Shown here: positions 39,601 through 50,259 of the stretch, one piece after another
Layout: every line of letters starts with the position of its first letter
How positions within the stretch are numbered: position 1 is the stretch's first letter
NCBI RefSeq assembly: GCF_964340395.1
Contig: NC_135549.1
Location: 11,205,842-11,269,841 of the forward strand
Length of the DNA stretch: 64,000 bases
Direction of reading: 5' to 3'
From: Glandiceps talaboti
Taxonomy: Eukaryota; Hemichordata; Enteropneusta; Spengelidae
The notes under the pieces: model-generated
Databases searched by the model: none
Seen by the model: the letters and a program-made list of their open reading frames with translations, nothing else
Told to the model about the DNA's origin: nothing
Made by a program: the position numbers and the translations under genes

Positions 39601-40350
39601 AAACCTTTGCTCAGGTCACTCTTTTGAATGAATTGGGGGAGAAAGATCTTACAATGTAGTAAGATCGTGGGTGGTATTGATGGCATGATTTATAGCGGAT
39701 ATAGCTAAGAACTAAACTAAAAGAAATGCTTTGTATGAAAGCGACACTTTCGGCAGGGATTCCTGACAAATCGTATTAACGTAAATATATCCACTAAGGC
39801 TACAGTAGTACTCATATTGCACCTATATCACATATATTATTACTATGCAGCAAACACAACGTGTTATAATGACTTGAACAGGATAATGTTAAATTTTCAC
39901 ACTTGACTGCATTCACAATTCTAAACAGTAATAAAGCATAATAAAGTCGTCTTTGAGTGGATATCAAGTATCACGTAAAACAGCAGACCACTGACAGTTC
40001 TACTGTTATAAATGAATACAGAACAGGGTGTTTTGAGGTTTTGACCACTGTACCATGTATATATATATAACATCTATACTTTTAAGTGGAGAGACTTCGC
40101 GTTGCGATATTTCTTTAAATCGATGCTTTAAAAATCACAAAATCTGTGCACTAGCGGCCGTAATTAATTCTAGTAGATATTTCTCATGACATGACCTGAC
40201 CAACCCTATATTTCTTCCATTTGGCGAAATAATAAAAAAAATCAACGCCCTCTACGGTAGGATTACAAAAAAGTCACAACGTTACTAATTGTATGATGGC
40301 GACAAAACGCGTATATGAACGAAGTATGATCGTGTATTGCTAAAAGCGGG
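36700..40350. other. Intergenic, no supported gene
   Basis: AT-rich DNA. The 102-codon minus frame (37576-37268) and the 69-codon + frame (37434-37643) overlap each other and show no family motif. Nothing else stands out. Confidence 0.45.
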
Positions 40351-40364
40351 AACTCTAATTAAAC

Positions 40365-41026
40365 CACAGTGGGCAGCGAGCATGTAACTGATTGATCGAT
40401 CGATCGATCGGTTGATTTATTGATTGATTGATTGATTGATTATTTTGTTGAATGACTGATCGATTGAATGATCAATTTTTGAGGTGCAATATAACTTATT
40501 TTGTGTGATATTGATCAATTCACTGAGTTTTAAAACTACTTCTTTTTCTTTCCCTGGTTACTTTGCTCTCAGCTATATATATCTCTCAGACCAGTAAGGA
40601 AGTTTTTTCCTTACTAGTTTATGCATGGTTGAATGTTTGTCCAGTGTGATAATCTCCCAGCAGATGAGAGATAAAGCAAACTGTTAATGTAAGTGATCTC
40701 TCGCCAATTATAAGATTGGGAATGTTTTAATATAGATAAGATGAGAAGAATGGACAAGGCGTCTTTATTTAGTCAATAAAGAAAAGAGAGAATTACATAC
40801 AGCCTCAGACTGCTAGTGGTCTGAGATATATATATAGCTGAGAACAAAGTAACCAGGGAAAGAAAAAGAAGTAGTTTTAAAACTGAATTGATCAATATCA
40901 CACACAATATAAGTTATATTGCACCACAAAAATTGATCATTCAAACGATCAACAACCAAATAATAAATCAATAAATCAACCGATCGAATGATCGATCAAT
41001 CAGTTACATGCTCGCTGCCCCCTGTG
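40365..41026. mobile_element. Foldback DNA transposon (MITE-like), copy A, 662 bp
   Basis: Terminal inverted repeats of about 230 bp. The left end begins CACAGTGGGCAGCGAGCATG and the right end is its complement (...CATGCTCGCTGCCCCCTGTG). Exact 7-bp direct repeats ATTAAAC flank it (40358-40364 and 41027-41033). Arms contain GATC/ATTG-rich tracts, AAGTAGTTTTAAAACT and the CTATATATATCTCTCAGACC region. The unpaired centre of about 200 bp includes ATTTAGTCAATAAAG. No transposase, so non-autonomous. Copy B is at 56933. Confidence 0.9.
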
Positions 41027-41039
41027 ATTAAACAAATGG

Positions 41040-43840
41040 TTCAAAGTGTCATGCTGACTTTACCTGTTACAGGTCAGTCAAACTGTTAAAGTAGGATTAT
41101 AAATTGAAAGTTACACTTACTTACACTTTTAAACTAAAACAAAATAACAAAATAACAAATTAACTGACACTTTAAGGCGAGAAACGATGTATTACAAAGA
41201 GAAACATAGAACTAACTAAGGCAGCCCCTATTATTATGTGCATAGCAGTGACAGACATTATAGATTATACGATGGTTCAAAGTGTCTTGGCCACAGGCGT
41301 AATTTGTCGAGTTGTTGTTTTGCTCCATGAAGATCACTGTACAGAGACATTATAATTTGTGATGAACGGTCAACAAACAAACATCCTTTCGATTAATTGT
41401 AAGGTGTGGTCAATGGAAGAAAATTAAAAAGGTTATTATTGTTTTTGAAATTCTTAACTTTAAGACCGTTAGTTATATATTACACATACAACAAACAAAC
41501 AAACCGATGGATTACTGAGGTTACGTCGAAATATCAGTTTGCATACGAACATGTACCTGTATACTCTTGTCGACTGCTTCAATAAGAATGATAATGATGG
41601 ATGGCCTAATTAAGTCAGGCCCATTCTACATATCACGCTATCAAGGGCTGCCATGGAACCTATGGCGCTATGCCAATACACCGAACATTACTCAGAAAAT
41701 CGGCTGAACTACCACACTTGTGACAAGTAGATGTATTGCCTGTAATAACGTGCATTCATGAATCAGTCATTTAGGCATCCTATTACAATAGCAATTAATG
41801 TAACTCCTGCGACTATAAAATGCATCCCTTAGTATCAAAACGGCCGTATTAATATTTATTTATGTAATATTTTATATCACTATGAATCGCTTGACCAATT
41901 AATCAACTTTCGAACATGTTTGGTAATCACTTTTGAAAATACATTTACATTTTTTTATTTGTATAATTATTTTCATCTGTATCTGTTCCTTCAGAATGAA
42001 TATCGATGTAAAAATTGAATTTATAGGTTGATATTTATTTTGTTTAAAATATAATCTTAAAACAACTCCATGTTAGCACAGTCACAGTCTCAGACTTGTA
42101 CTTTGATAAAGCGACATTAGTCTACATGTACGTTATCTGTCAAATTGTCTTGGTATCAATATACTGAGTTTAAGACATACCGATAAACATATTTGTAACG
42201 TGTTGATTCTTACCTTATATTGACACTTTCATGTTACTAGAGTATAATCATTTTACCTCGTCAGTGATCAGTGTCCTAGCAATTCAATACTCATCCTTAT
42301 GGTTACCCAGGTTTCCATGTGAGAGGTGTCAAACACGTGGCATGATTTCTCATTTATTGCACCCATGCTCTAATCACATTTAAAAGCAGACTATTACACT
42401 GGTCAACAATTAGGCTAACGAATTCAGATATATTATGGAAACAACAATTGATAGCATTGCACAAAATAATTTTGCATGCAGTAAAGTACGACCAAACCAT
42501 TCCATTATAATGATTTCCAAACATATAGCAGTCATTGAATCGCTAATTGCATTATTTCTTACAATGTGTTAGTCATCGCCCACATTCCTGTAATAAAGGG
42601 GTTAACGTTTTACCGGCGTTTTTCAAGGTGATAATTAGGTAATGGAAGGAGAAAAACCACAACGTTATATGGCGTAAACAGACTTTTGTCTGGAGTAACA
42701 GAGTGGCATAGGAATATGATCGTCAAAGCGCACACACACCCACATCCACACCACACGCACAAGCACACCCACCCAGTCATTGTTCGACTCGTGTGGCGAC
42801 ATTGAGTACTAGTAAGTAGACAGGGACTTCATATAACACACACTGTCAGATTACTCTCTTATTGGATACGTTATCATTTTCACTATGTAATTTCAAATTC
42901 AGGTCATGTCCTAAGGGACATGATAAAATGGCAGCTTTTCTAACATTTCGGTGTTCGACAACATGTGTCGATTCTCTAGACAGCCTCATGGATCTTGCTG
43001 ATTGGTGAAAAAAATGTTAGAATAGTACAGGGAATATAATTTCATAACAGGCATCATTCCGCCTTACCCACTCATGGGTAGATAACAGATACAATGAACC
43101 CCAATATCCGTGTATACGTCAATTCTATTTCCGAAAAGGTCATTACATCGAAATTGGTATGCCCAGTTGTACGTATAGTAAACATTAATCCTCATAGTGC
43201 CAAAGCAGATCACATTAAGACGATTACACATGTAAAAGACATGTTGTTTCGGATACAAGGCGATATGCGATATACACGTCACATTGGATTTAGTACTGTT
43301 ATTGGTGGACTAGTTCATTGGATATTCAAATGTTACAAGTGCTCCTTTTATGTAGGTGTTTCGTGGCCATATCAAAACTGATATGTTAGGTAGACAAGGC
43401 TCATTTACTGTACATTAAGATGATTGTATTTGTTAAGCTCGATAAATGCGATACTCGTAAGTATACCCATTTATTTCTCTAGTAAGTCAAGATATTACGG
43501 TTCCTTCATCATTTAACAAATTTGACAAAACACCCTAATCGTATTTTCTTGTTACATGAAAATTGCATATATTTATTTATCTATTGCATGGTTTATTCTT
43601 TATTGAGGTGGTGCTCAACTAAAGACTGATGCCATGACGTTTTGCTTGTAGACACTGGGCGAATGCGTGGATTCAGTAGTATAAAATTCAAAGTGATCTT
43701 GTTACATATGGAATTGATTGATGCATTGACGTCAAACGAGGAGACATTTACCGCGCATTGACTCTTTCATAGGTAACCCTCAAATGTCACCATTAACGCA
43801 TACCTATGGTGTGTGTGTGTGTGTGGGGGGGGGGGGTGTC
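41040..43840. other. Intergenic, no supported gene
   Basis: AT-rich DNA. A 95-codon + frame at 43094-43381 has a complementary 72-codon minus frame and no recognisable motif. 42728-42775 is CA-rich. No gene supported. Confidence 0.45.
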
Positions 43841-43910
43841 GGTTGTCGGTGTATGTATGTATGTATGTATGTATGTATGTATGTATGTATGTATGTATGT
43901 ATGTATGTAT
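43811..43910. repeat. (TG)n, poly-G and (GTAT)n array
   Basis: Short TG array, G-run, then about 15 GTAT units. Confidence 0.95.
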
Positions 43911-43919
43911 TTGGGTTGG

Positions 43920-44915
43920 TGTGTGGATGGGATGAGGTGGAGCTGATACTCAGTACTTGAAAACGTACATATTTTTATGCTTGATGTATATATCAGTTTT
44001 CAAGAGAAAAATTAACGAGAAATCTCAGATGGCAATTCATTAATATTCGGTTTATACGTGTATAACCCCCCGGTGGTCTACGTTAATATAACACAGTATG
44101 TAGAACAGATTTGAAATTGATAATCAAGGACAGTAATTTAACGATGTAATTTCTCCATGTCCTCAGCGAGCAATAAATCGTCCTTTTTATTTACATTTCA
44201 GAACGAAGCGTGGAACTCTATAATCAGGGTTGTAACTATATGAAGTTTCTCACAACGAGTGTGATCACACACTTCTAGTAATTAAGGGAAACATATATTA
44301 TATATATCTCCAGTGACAAGGTAGGTAATTAAGTCATACCAGATGTCGATTCATTTAGATGGCAATTTCATATCCCCTGTAATATTTTATGAGAAACTTG
44401 GTGTACTTATCTGTAGATTATCTTGACATGTAGGCACCATACACTATATGACCCATTCGAAGTATATGCCATGCGACAGTGTCATAGAATTGTCATGTTT
44501 TCAATACCAGGACTTATTCTCCATCTCACTTCAATTGAATTTTTATATAATATACATGATGTATTGTTCTTTACCCGTAATCGTTAATTATGTCAGTATT
44601 TGCTTATGTCGTACATTCGTGTGACTCTGTACCTAGTCGACGTTATGAAAAATGTGTGTGCGTAGTAAGGTGTGACGTTTCTCTGATAGTTCACGAATGA
44701 TAGATAGACGCTTGGATAAAAAGTCATTAATCAAAACATCTTGTCTATGTTGTAAATACCGATGAAGATAAACACGTCTTTGAATACATCTTCTGTAGAT
44801 AGATCTAATTTTATTTCTCATTTATTTGTACAGCCAGGTAACCAACAAGTTAATCAGTAAGATTTCCTATGACCCGAAGAAATCATTGACACCTCACTTC
44901 AGAGCAGCACCATAG
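43920..44915. other. Region upstream of the GPCR
   Basis: No upstream coding exon is apparent. A promoter cannot be placed with confidence in this AT-rich sequence. Confidence 0.4.
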
Positions 44916-44921
44916 TGCACA

Positions 44922-45983
44922 ATGGCAACAATATCAAAGGCACAGTCGAGCTCCGAGTTAGTAATGACTACTGAGCGACAATTTCTAAACGCCACCACAA
45001 GTTTTATGGTGTACAGTAACTTCAGTGAAAGTAACGAAACTTGTAAATTTGACGAAGAAACTCAGTGCATGATTGGAATTGTCATCACATCACTTGGTAT
45101 AATCCTCAACATGGCTTTTATGTTTGTCGTATTTCGCGTGCCATCTATGCAAACCATAACCAACGCTTACCTGGTAAACCTGGCTGTAGCAGACCTGATA
45201 CATTCTATTGTCCTATTCATTATATGGACATGTGGTCTAACTGGCAGAGAATCGTGTTTTTTTAATGATATAAAATATTACTGTTCATTTTTGTTTCCAA
45301 CGCGAGTCAGTCAGTATGTATCAATACTGACAGTGTCTATAATCAGCATGGAACGCTACCTGGCTCTCTGCAAACCTTTGATCTTTCGCGCAGGTATCAT
45401 TCACAATAAGTGCTTTGTTACAGCTGCAATAACAATGACCTGGATTGTATCATCAATACTGGCAACGGAGGGATTGGTCGATTGCCTTGATTACAGTGGT
45501 CGAGCTGTCGCCGGAAGGATTATATATTTACTTGCAGTTTTTCTACTTCTGATAATAACAATAATTTTCTACATCCTCATTATCGTTCAAGTAAGAAGAT
45601 CAAACCAGGCTGTCAAAAAACACGAGAAGCAAATAATTCGAGTATGTCTATCTGCTGCCTTGATATACTTTCTTTCCAATATACCTGCAGTTTTGGAATC
45701 TGTGGTGGCAGTCCTCGAGTATTATGGTTTAGTAGAACTGTCAACGGTAAGATTTCTCTGTCTGCATAATGCCAGTACGCTTTTACTTGAAATCAATTCA
45801 GCTGTCAATCCTATCGTGTACAATGCACTGAGTTCAATTTACCGCACTGCATTCAAGGAAGCATTCTCCTGTCTTCTACAAAAAAACGGTTGCACTTCAA
45901 TTTTCAAACTGGATCGCACCTTGCTACAGAATACTGAAATGATAGAATTAAACAAGAGCAAACAGATTAAGTCTGCTTTATAG
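44922..45983 (+). CDS. Rhodopsin-class (class A) GPCR, peptide-receptor-like, intronless
   Basis: 353 residues in one uninterrupted frame, ending TAG. The ATG sits in CACAATGG, a good animal start context. Predicted layout: N-terminus 1-48 with N-glycosylation sequons at N23, N33 and N38; TM1 49-71 with N63; TM2 82-104 with NLAVAD (D91); Cys121 before TM3; ERY at 144-146 closing TM3; TM4 around W174; Cys188 in loop 2, the likely disulfide partner of Cys121; TM5 197-222; TM6 238-262; TM7 278-301 with NPIVY 296-300; then helix 8 (SSIYRTAFKEAF) and Cys317. These are class A hallmarks. The ERYLALCKP and NPIVYNALSS context resembles neuropeptide/TRH-type receptors, but I cannot name the ligand. 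Odd point: the TM6 CWxP toggle reads SNIP, with Asn253 in place of Trp. It would act at the plasma membrane, signalling through G proteins. Confidence 0.93.
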   Translation: MATISKAQSSSELVMTTERQFLNATTSFMVYSNFSESNETCKFDEETQCMIGIVITSLGIILNMAFMFVVFRVPSMQTITNAYLVNLAVADLIHSIVLFIIWTCGLTGRESCFFNDIKYYCSFLFPTRVSQYVSILTVSIISMERYLALCKPLIFRAGIIHNKCFVTAAITMTWIVSSILATEGLVDCLDYSGRAVAGRIIYLLAVFLLLIITIIFYILIIVQVRRSNQAVKKHEKQIIRVCLSAALIYFLSNIPAVLESVVAVLEYYGLVELSTVRFLCLHNASTLLLEINSAVNPIVYNALSSIYRTAFKEAFSCLLQKNGCTSIFKLDRTLLQNTEMIELNKSKQIKSAL

Positions 45984-46644
45984 AAAGCTACAAGCTGATC
46001 GACTTCAATTGACATTTCATTTTGAAGCGTATGAAAAATAGTTCACGTATGAGATTCAGTTGCTCTAATTCGATGAACTTCGAACTCATGAAGAAACTGG
46101 AATGTCTACAGACTACGATGATAAAGTGATACCGTGTTACCCAATGATGAAGAAAAACTCATGGCCACAAAATATCGAATACCTTGAAAGACAATCATGG
46201 ATAAGGTTAAACGTGTGACTGTAATATATACAAATGTAGAATTTTATCGCCAAACAGAGTGTGCATTACATTTTATTCATTGAATTCGAAAAAGGAATAC
46301 TTTCTTATAAAATATATCGTATAACATTACACTAGCTTCACAGAGCCCCCGGGAAAAGCTAGCTATCACGGACTATGCAATGCATATTAATTGCCTACCT
46401 CTTACTTCAAGTCAATCTTTCAAAGATACATGCACTTTTTTGATGGCTCGTTTTTATAAATAGGCAAGTCTTTACATGATAATACTCCTCCCAGGTCAAT
46501 AGTTGTCATACAATTACATTCTAAGAACTATTCAAAGTAACAGCTGGTACGGATGAGTAATTTAATGATTTTGATGGTAGGAGAAACCAATTCTGCCGTC
46601 GGCGGTTGTACATGGAGACGAAGAATGAAACTCAAAGAAACTTT

Positions 46645-46650
46645 AATAAA
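46645..46650 (+). promoter_or_regulatory. AATAAA, possible polyadenylation signal of the GPCR
   Basis: Canonical hexamer about 660 bp after the GPCR stop. Earlier weaker A/T-rich alternatives exist, so this is positional inference only. Confidence 0.25.
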
Positions 46651-46952
46651 AGATCGCTGATTTATTCATAACGTGATCATGTGATGAAAAGGAAAGCTCT
46701 TAGAGAAGATCAGTATCGTCCCTTCAAATCTATATGAATACCCTTGGGGTTCAAGACAGGACTGTATGTATTCTCGCATTACAGGTCAGTCACACAAACA
46801 CATTGTTCAGTAGAAAGTCAAGGGAATCTTAAAAGGTGTCTGCTATCTACAGATGTTAGAGATAGAGAGTTCGACGGATCAGTCTAAAGACAAGAATCTT
46901 TGCTTTACAAATGTACATGTCAATTTTTCTCTTTGATCAATAAAAAATGAAA

Positions 46953-47018
46953 ATGTATGTATGTATGTATGTATGTATGTATGTATGTATGTATGTATGT
47001 ATGTACGTACGTACGTGT
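46953..47018. repeat. (TATG)n microsatellite
   Basis: TATG units followed by TACG variants. It follows AATAAAAAATGAAAATG, which may be the 3' end of a repeat (inference). Confidence 0.94.
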
Positions 47019-47409
47019 GTGCGTGTGATTATTAATCATTCGAATTAAATGGCAAAAACATAAAATAAAGAATATGAATTAAAAGTAAGGTGGGGGTATG
47101 TAATGACTGTTGATATGATGAGAGCTATAGTCCATAAAGGGAAACTAGACAGTACTTTGATAAGAGTCATTTTGCACTACCATGCAATACCTTATCATGC
47201 TTTGTGTTATGAAAAGATTACAATTTCTAAGAAAATTGGTGAATGCAATAATCGACTATTTCCCCATAAACGTTAAAACAAGCCGACCTGTCCAGCCATG
47301 CAAAGAACTAGACTCAAATGGTTATCTATCATATACTTTCTGATTGTCATTTAGACAATAATACGATAACGTAATATCTAGATAACGCTTCACTCACTAA
47401 AATTTACGA

Positions 47410-49010
47410 ATGCTCATTTTATGCTCTAAACTATGTCCCCTGGCCTGAAAGATGCTTTTGTTACTTCTGCTATAGACTGGTTACATAAGTGAACCAATGG
47501 ATGGACCTTTCAGAATGTATGTCCCCCAAATATTGCAAATATCATTAAACGCTTTTTGTATACTAGGATTGAATTCCTAATTTTTCATGTAAAGAATGTT
47601 AACCAACAAGTGGATTTCACATTACCCCGCTCAGAAACTGATACCAAAAGAACCAAAATCTGGTCACTTCTATGGTATACCAATAGTCAATAAACTTGGA
47701 AAGTAAACTACTGCACCGTATACTTCCTAACACCAAGCCCTTCCACTAACCTAGACAGATTTGTCAACCATCTTATGGATATCAATAACATCATCACTTT
47801 CCTATAGCGCTGCATCCTTGGTACTATGGATGCCGTTTCCATATAAACCAACGTTTCCACGAATACGATATCCAGGCAGTATAAGACATGATTAGCCAAT
47901 CCTAATTAATGAACTCAAATTTAACGAGATGTTTGATTTCTTTCTCAACAAAACTGTTTTCAATTCAAAGTCAACTGTGTTAAAAAATTCAACAAGGAAC
48001 AGCAATGGTAAGTAAGTTAGCCCCATGATATGCAAACGTAGATATCGAAAAAAAGAAAAGAAACAATTCTCGCGTTCTACCCAATTCTATCTGAAATGTG
48101 GAAACGTCTAATGGTCGACGCCATGTATATATGGTGTTATGATCTTGAATAACTTCAGATCGTCTAGGATCATTACTTCAATGCCATTCACCCATTTATA
48201 GAACAAACAAACATTCTTATCTAGCTACTCTGAGCTTTGTCCTGTCACCTGCGCCATACATTCAAATCTATCCCCCAGATGTAGGCCCTACATTACAGAC
48301 GCATCACCTCTTGCGACAGCTGTACTACGTGATCACTTTAAAACCTTACACTCAGTTTATGGAAAAGACAATATAATGCTTTGACTGCATCTGCTGCCAT
48401 CAACAAAACCTGAAAAATACAACTGATCGACAACTGGGATAACACTGTTAACTCACCGCAAGACATTCCGTTTGTTCTCACCTAGCACCTTTCACCCATC
48501 ACTCTTCAGTATCTCATCCAGTAATTAATCAACACTGAAATGTCCTGGAATCCAACGGCACAATTAAGAAGACATTCAGTGCAAAACACACAATTTCTTT
48601 AATCGGCAACCACCAAAAACACAACAACTAAAGCCGAGATCAACATCAAAATTATTATCAATTACAACACCGTTAAATTCTAACCTTTCATCGGGCAATT
48701 GACTTGAAACACCCGGAACCTGATCTATGTTATCACGTATACTACAAATATAACAAACTGTACATTAGACAAATCACGCAGGAAATCCGTTTTGGAATTA
48801 ATAAAATATTTGCATAGCTTAAGCACACATAAGTACTACGCACCCGATAACAATATTAAGTCATTTTAGAATCGCTGCAATATTTTCTATCAGAACATTT
48901 AGGAGAAGGAACTAGAACTCAAAATAATCAACCCCCTGTACACTCTTCCATCCGAAGAGTGACTGAGAGCGTTGAAGTTCGGTTAACGTTACCGTCGTAC
49001 CCCAACATTC
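47410..49010 (+). mobile_element. Decayed Penelope-like retroelement (RT plus GIY-YIG)
   Basis: No intact frame, but ordered fragments on + match Penelope-like element proteins. IVNKLG near 47687 matches the RT entry motif. TMDAVSI then TNVS near 47825-47860 matches the DVxSLYTNI motif. QQGTAMVSKLAP near 47994 matches QGTAMGTxMAP. WKRLMVDAMYIW at 48099-48134 corresponds to WKRYIDDIFxIW, with the catalytic YIDD lost. KYNKLYIRQITQEIRF near 48750 matches the GIY-YIG block (LYIGQT..LR.R). Later fragments resemble the C-terminal tail. Many stops and frameshifts. The 3' side abuts the (ATGT)n array at 49047. Confidence 0.8.
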
Positions 49011-49046
49011 TTTACCTCCCATAAGGGGGGCTTATGTTATACTTCT

Positions 49047-49157
49047 GTATGTATGTATGTATGTATGTATGTATGTATGTATGTATGTATGTATGTATGT
49101 ATGTATGTATGTATGTATGTATGTATGTATGTATGTATGTATGTATGTATGTATGTA

Positions 49158-49197
<40 letters not shown>

Positions 49198-49302
49198 TCC
49201 GCGTGTGTTTATGTATGTATGTATGTATGTATGTATGTATGTATGTATGTATGTATGTATGTATGTATGTATACGTGTGTCTGTCTATCTGTCTGTCTGT
49301 CT
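49047..49302. repeat. (ATGT)n(GT)n(ATGT)n(CTGT)n compound array
   Basis: Long tetranucleotide array interrupted by a GT tract at 49163-49194 and ending in CTGT units. All frames through it are artefacts. It starts within about 40 bp of the end of the Penelope-like remnant. Confidence 0.96.
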
Positions 49303-49389
49303 GTGGACAAAATATATAAATGTTATTACATAGATTGTATTGAAATTGCAACACATCTTTCATATGGTAATGACAAGAACTGATTTGAT

Positions 49390-49615
49390 TTTGGTAAACA
49401 CATAATGGATATTGATTTATAATACTTGCATTATTGATGGTTTTTAGTAATTAGAATATAATTTGACACATACGTTGACCATAACAAAGTGCACACATAG
49501 TATCCTATTAAGCTGTTGGCATATGTTTTCATTTGTTTTAATGACTAACTTGTATAATTAATGACTCAGTAATTAGGTTATATCTTAAAATGCAAGCTTC
49601 AAAGTTCATATTATT
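49390..49615 (-). repeat. SINE-like dispersed repeat, minus orientation
   Basis: The complement of family phrases is present: TGATGGTTTTTAGTAATTAG, GACTCAGTAATTAGGTTATA and TGCAAGCTTCAAAGTTCATA. It abuts the (TA)n at 49617. Confidence 0.5.
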
Positions 49616-49617
49616 CA

Positions 49618-49695
<78 letters not shown>

Positions 49696-49702
<7 letters not shown>

Positions 49703-49742
49703 TGATGATCGCGCCATGCGTGAAACTCCGAGTTACAACCAA
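49696..49742 (+). ncRNA. Hammerhead-ribozyme-like motif in a Penelope-like element end
   Basis: CTGATGA (49702-49708), then CGC/GCG stem II with a 5-nt loop, GAAA (49722-49725), a 3-bp stem III (ACT-CCG-AGT), and GTT preceding ACA, which can pair with TGT upstream as stem I. The core order is that of a type I hammerhead with a very short stem III, as known in Penelope-like elements. Weak points are a U-U opposition at the base of stem II and only 3 bp visible in stem I. Predicted cleavage follows 49734. Confidence 0.5.
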
Positions 49743-49764
49743 GAAAGAGTTCCAGTACTACCAA

Positions 49765-49769
<5 letters not shown>
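49731..49769 (+). mobile_element. Penelope-like element terminal 39 bp, solo copy
   Basis: AGTTACAACCAAGAAAGAGT followed by TCCAGTACTACCAAAACTA is identical to the complement of 56338-56376, which forms the 3' end of a Penelope-like element. Both copies run directly into (TA)n. Confidence 0.8.
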
Positions 49770-49829
<60 letters not shown>

Positions 49830-49834
<5 letters not shown>

Positions 49835-50250
49835 ATAATAATATCAATGCATCATTTGCAACCATTAATGATTTTCGACAATTAGGCCGTATCTTAAGAA
49901 TGCGAGGTTAAAATTTCATACAATTTGGTGTATTCATTGACAATAAACAAAGCGCAGGTTTGTTCTGGATAATAATGTCATTTGCATGATTAATGATTTC
50001 GGTTATTAGGCTCTATCCTAAGAATGTAAATTTTAAATTTCATATAATTTGGTACATACATCAACCATACTAAAGCACATATGTTTAATGTAGTTATTTT
50101 TGTATTTTGTAATTGTGATGCGTAATTTGTATAATTATTTTTGACAATTAGGCAATATTTAGTTCATACTTCGATGGCATAAGAAGTGTAATTATGAATG
50201 ATTTGTCTATCACCAGGCAATACCTTACGTATGCAAGCTTCAAAGTTCAT
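49830..50250 (-). repeat. Cluster of SINE-like repeats, minus orientation
   Basis: Three successive degenerate units carry TTTCGACAATTAGGC, TTTCGGTTATTAGGC and TTTGACAATTAGGC, each followed by an AATTTCATAYAATTTGGT-like phrase or its remnant. This is the complement of the family order seen at 36.5 and 52.4 kb. Confidence 0.6.
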
Positions 50251-50259
50251 ATGGCTTCA

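Larger units (their letters stand above)
49617..49830. repeat. Two (TA)n arrays flanking a Penelope-like element end
   Basis: TA arrays at 49617-49699 and about 49769-49830 enclose a 70-bp block. Tyr-Ile frames on both strands are artefacts. Confidence 0.95.

Noticed and set aside
43094-43381. 95-codon + strand frame near the GPCR
   Set aside because: No motif, no splice or start support, and an equally open complementary frame; likely chance.
49034-49383. Met-Tyr-Val-Cys frames up to 108 codons, suggestive of a cysteine-rich peptide
   Set aside because: Pure (ATGT)n/(GT)n translation; the same peptide appears at every such array.
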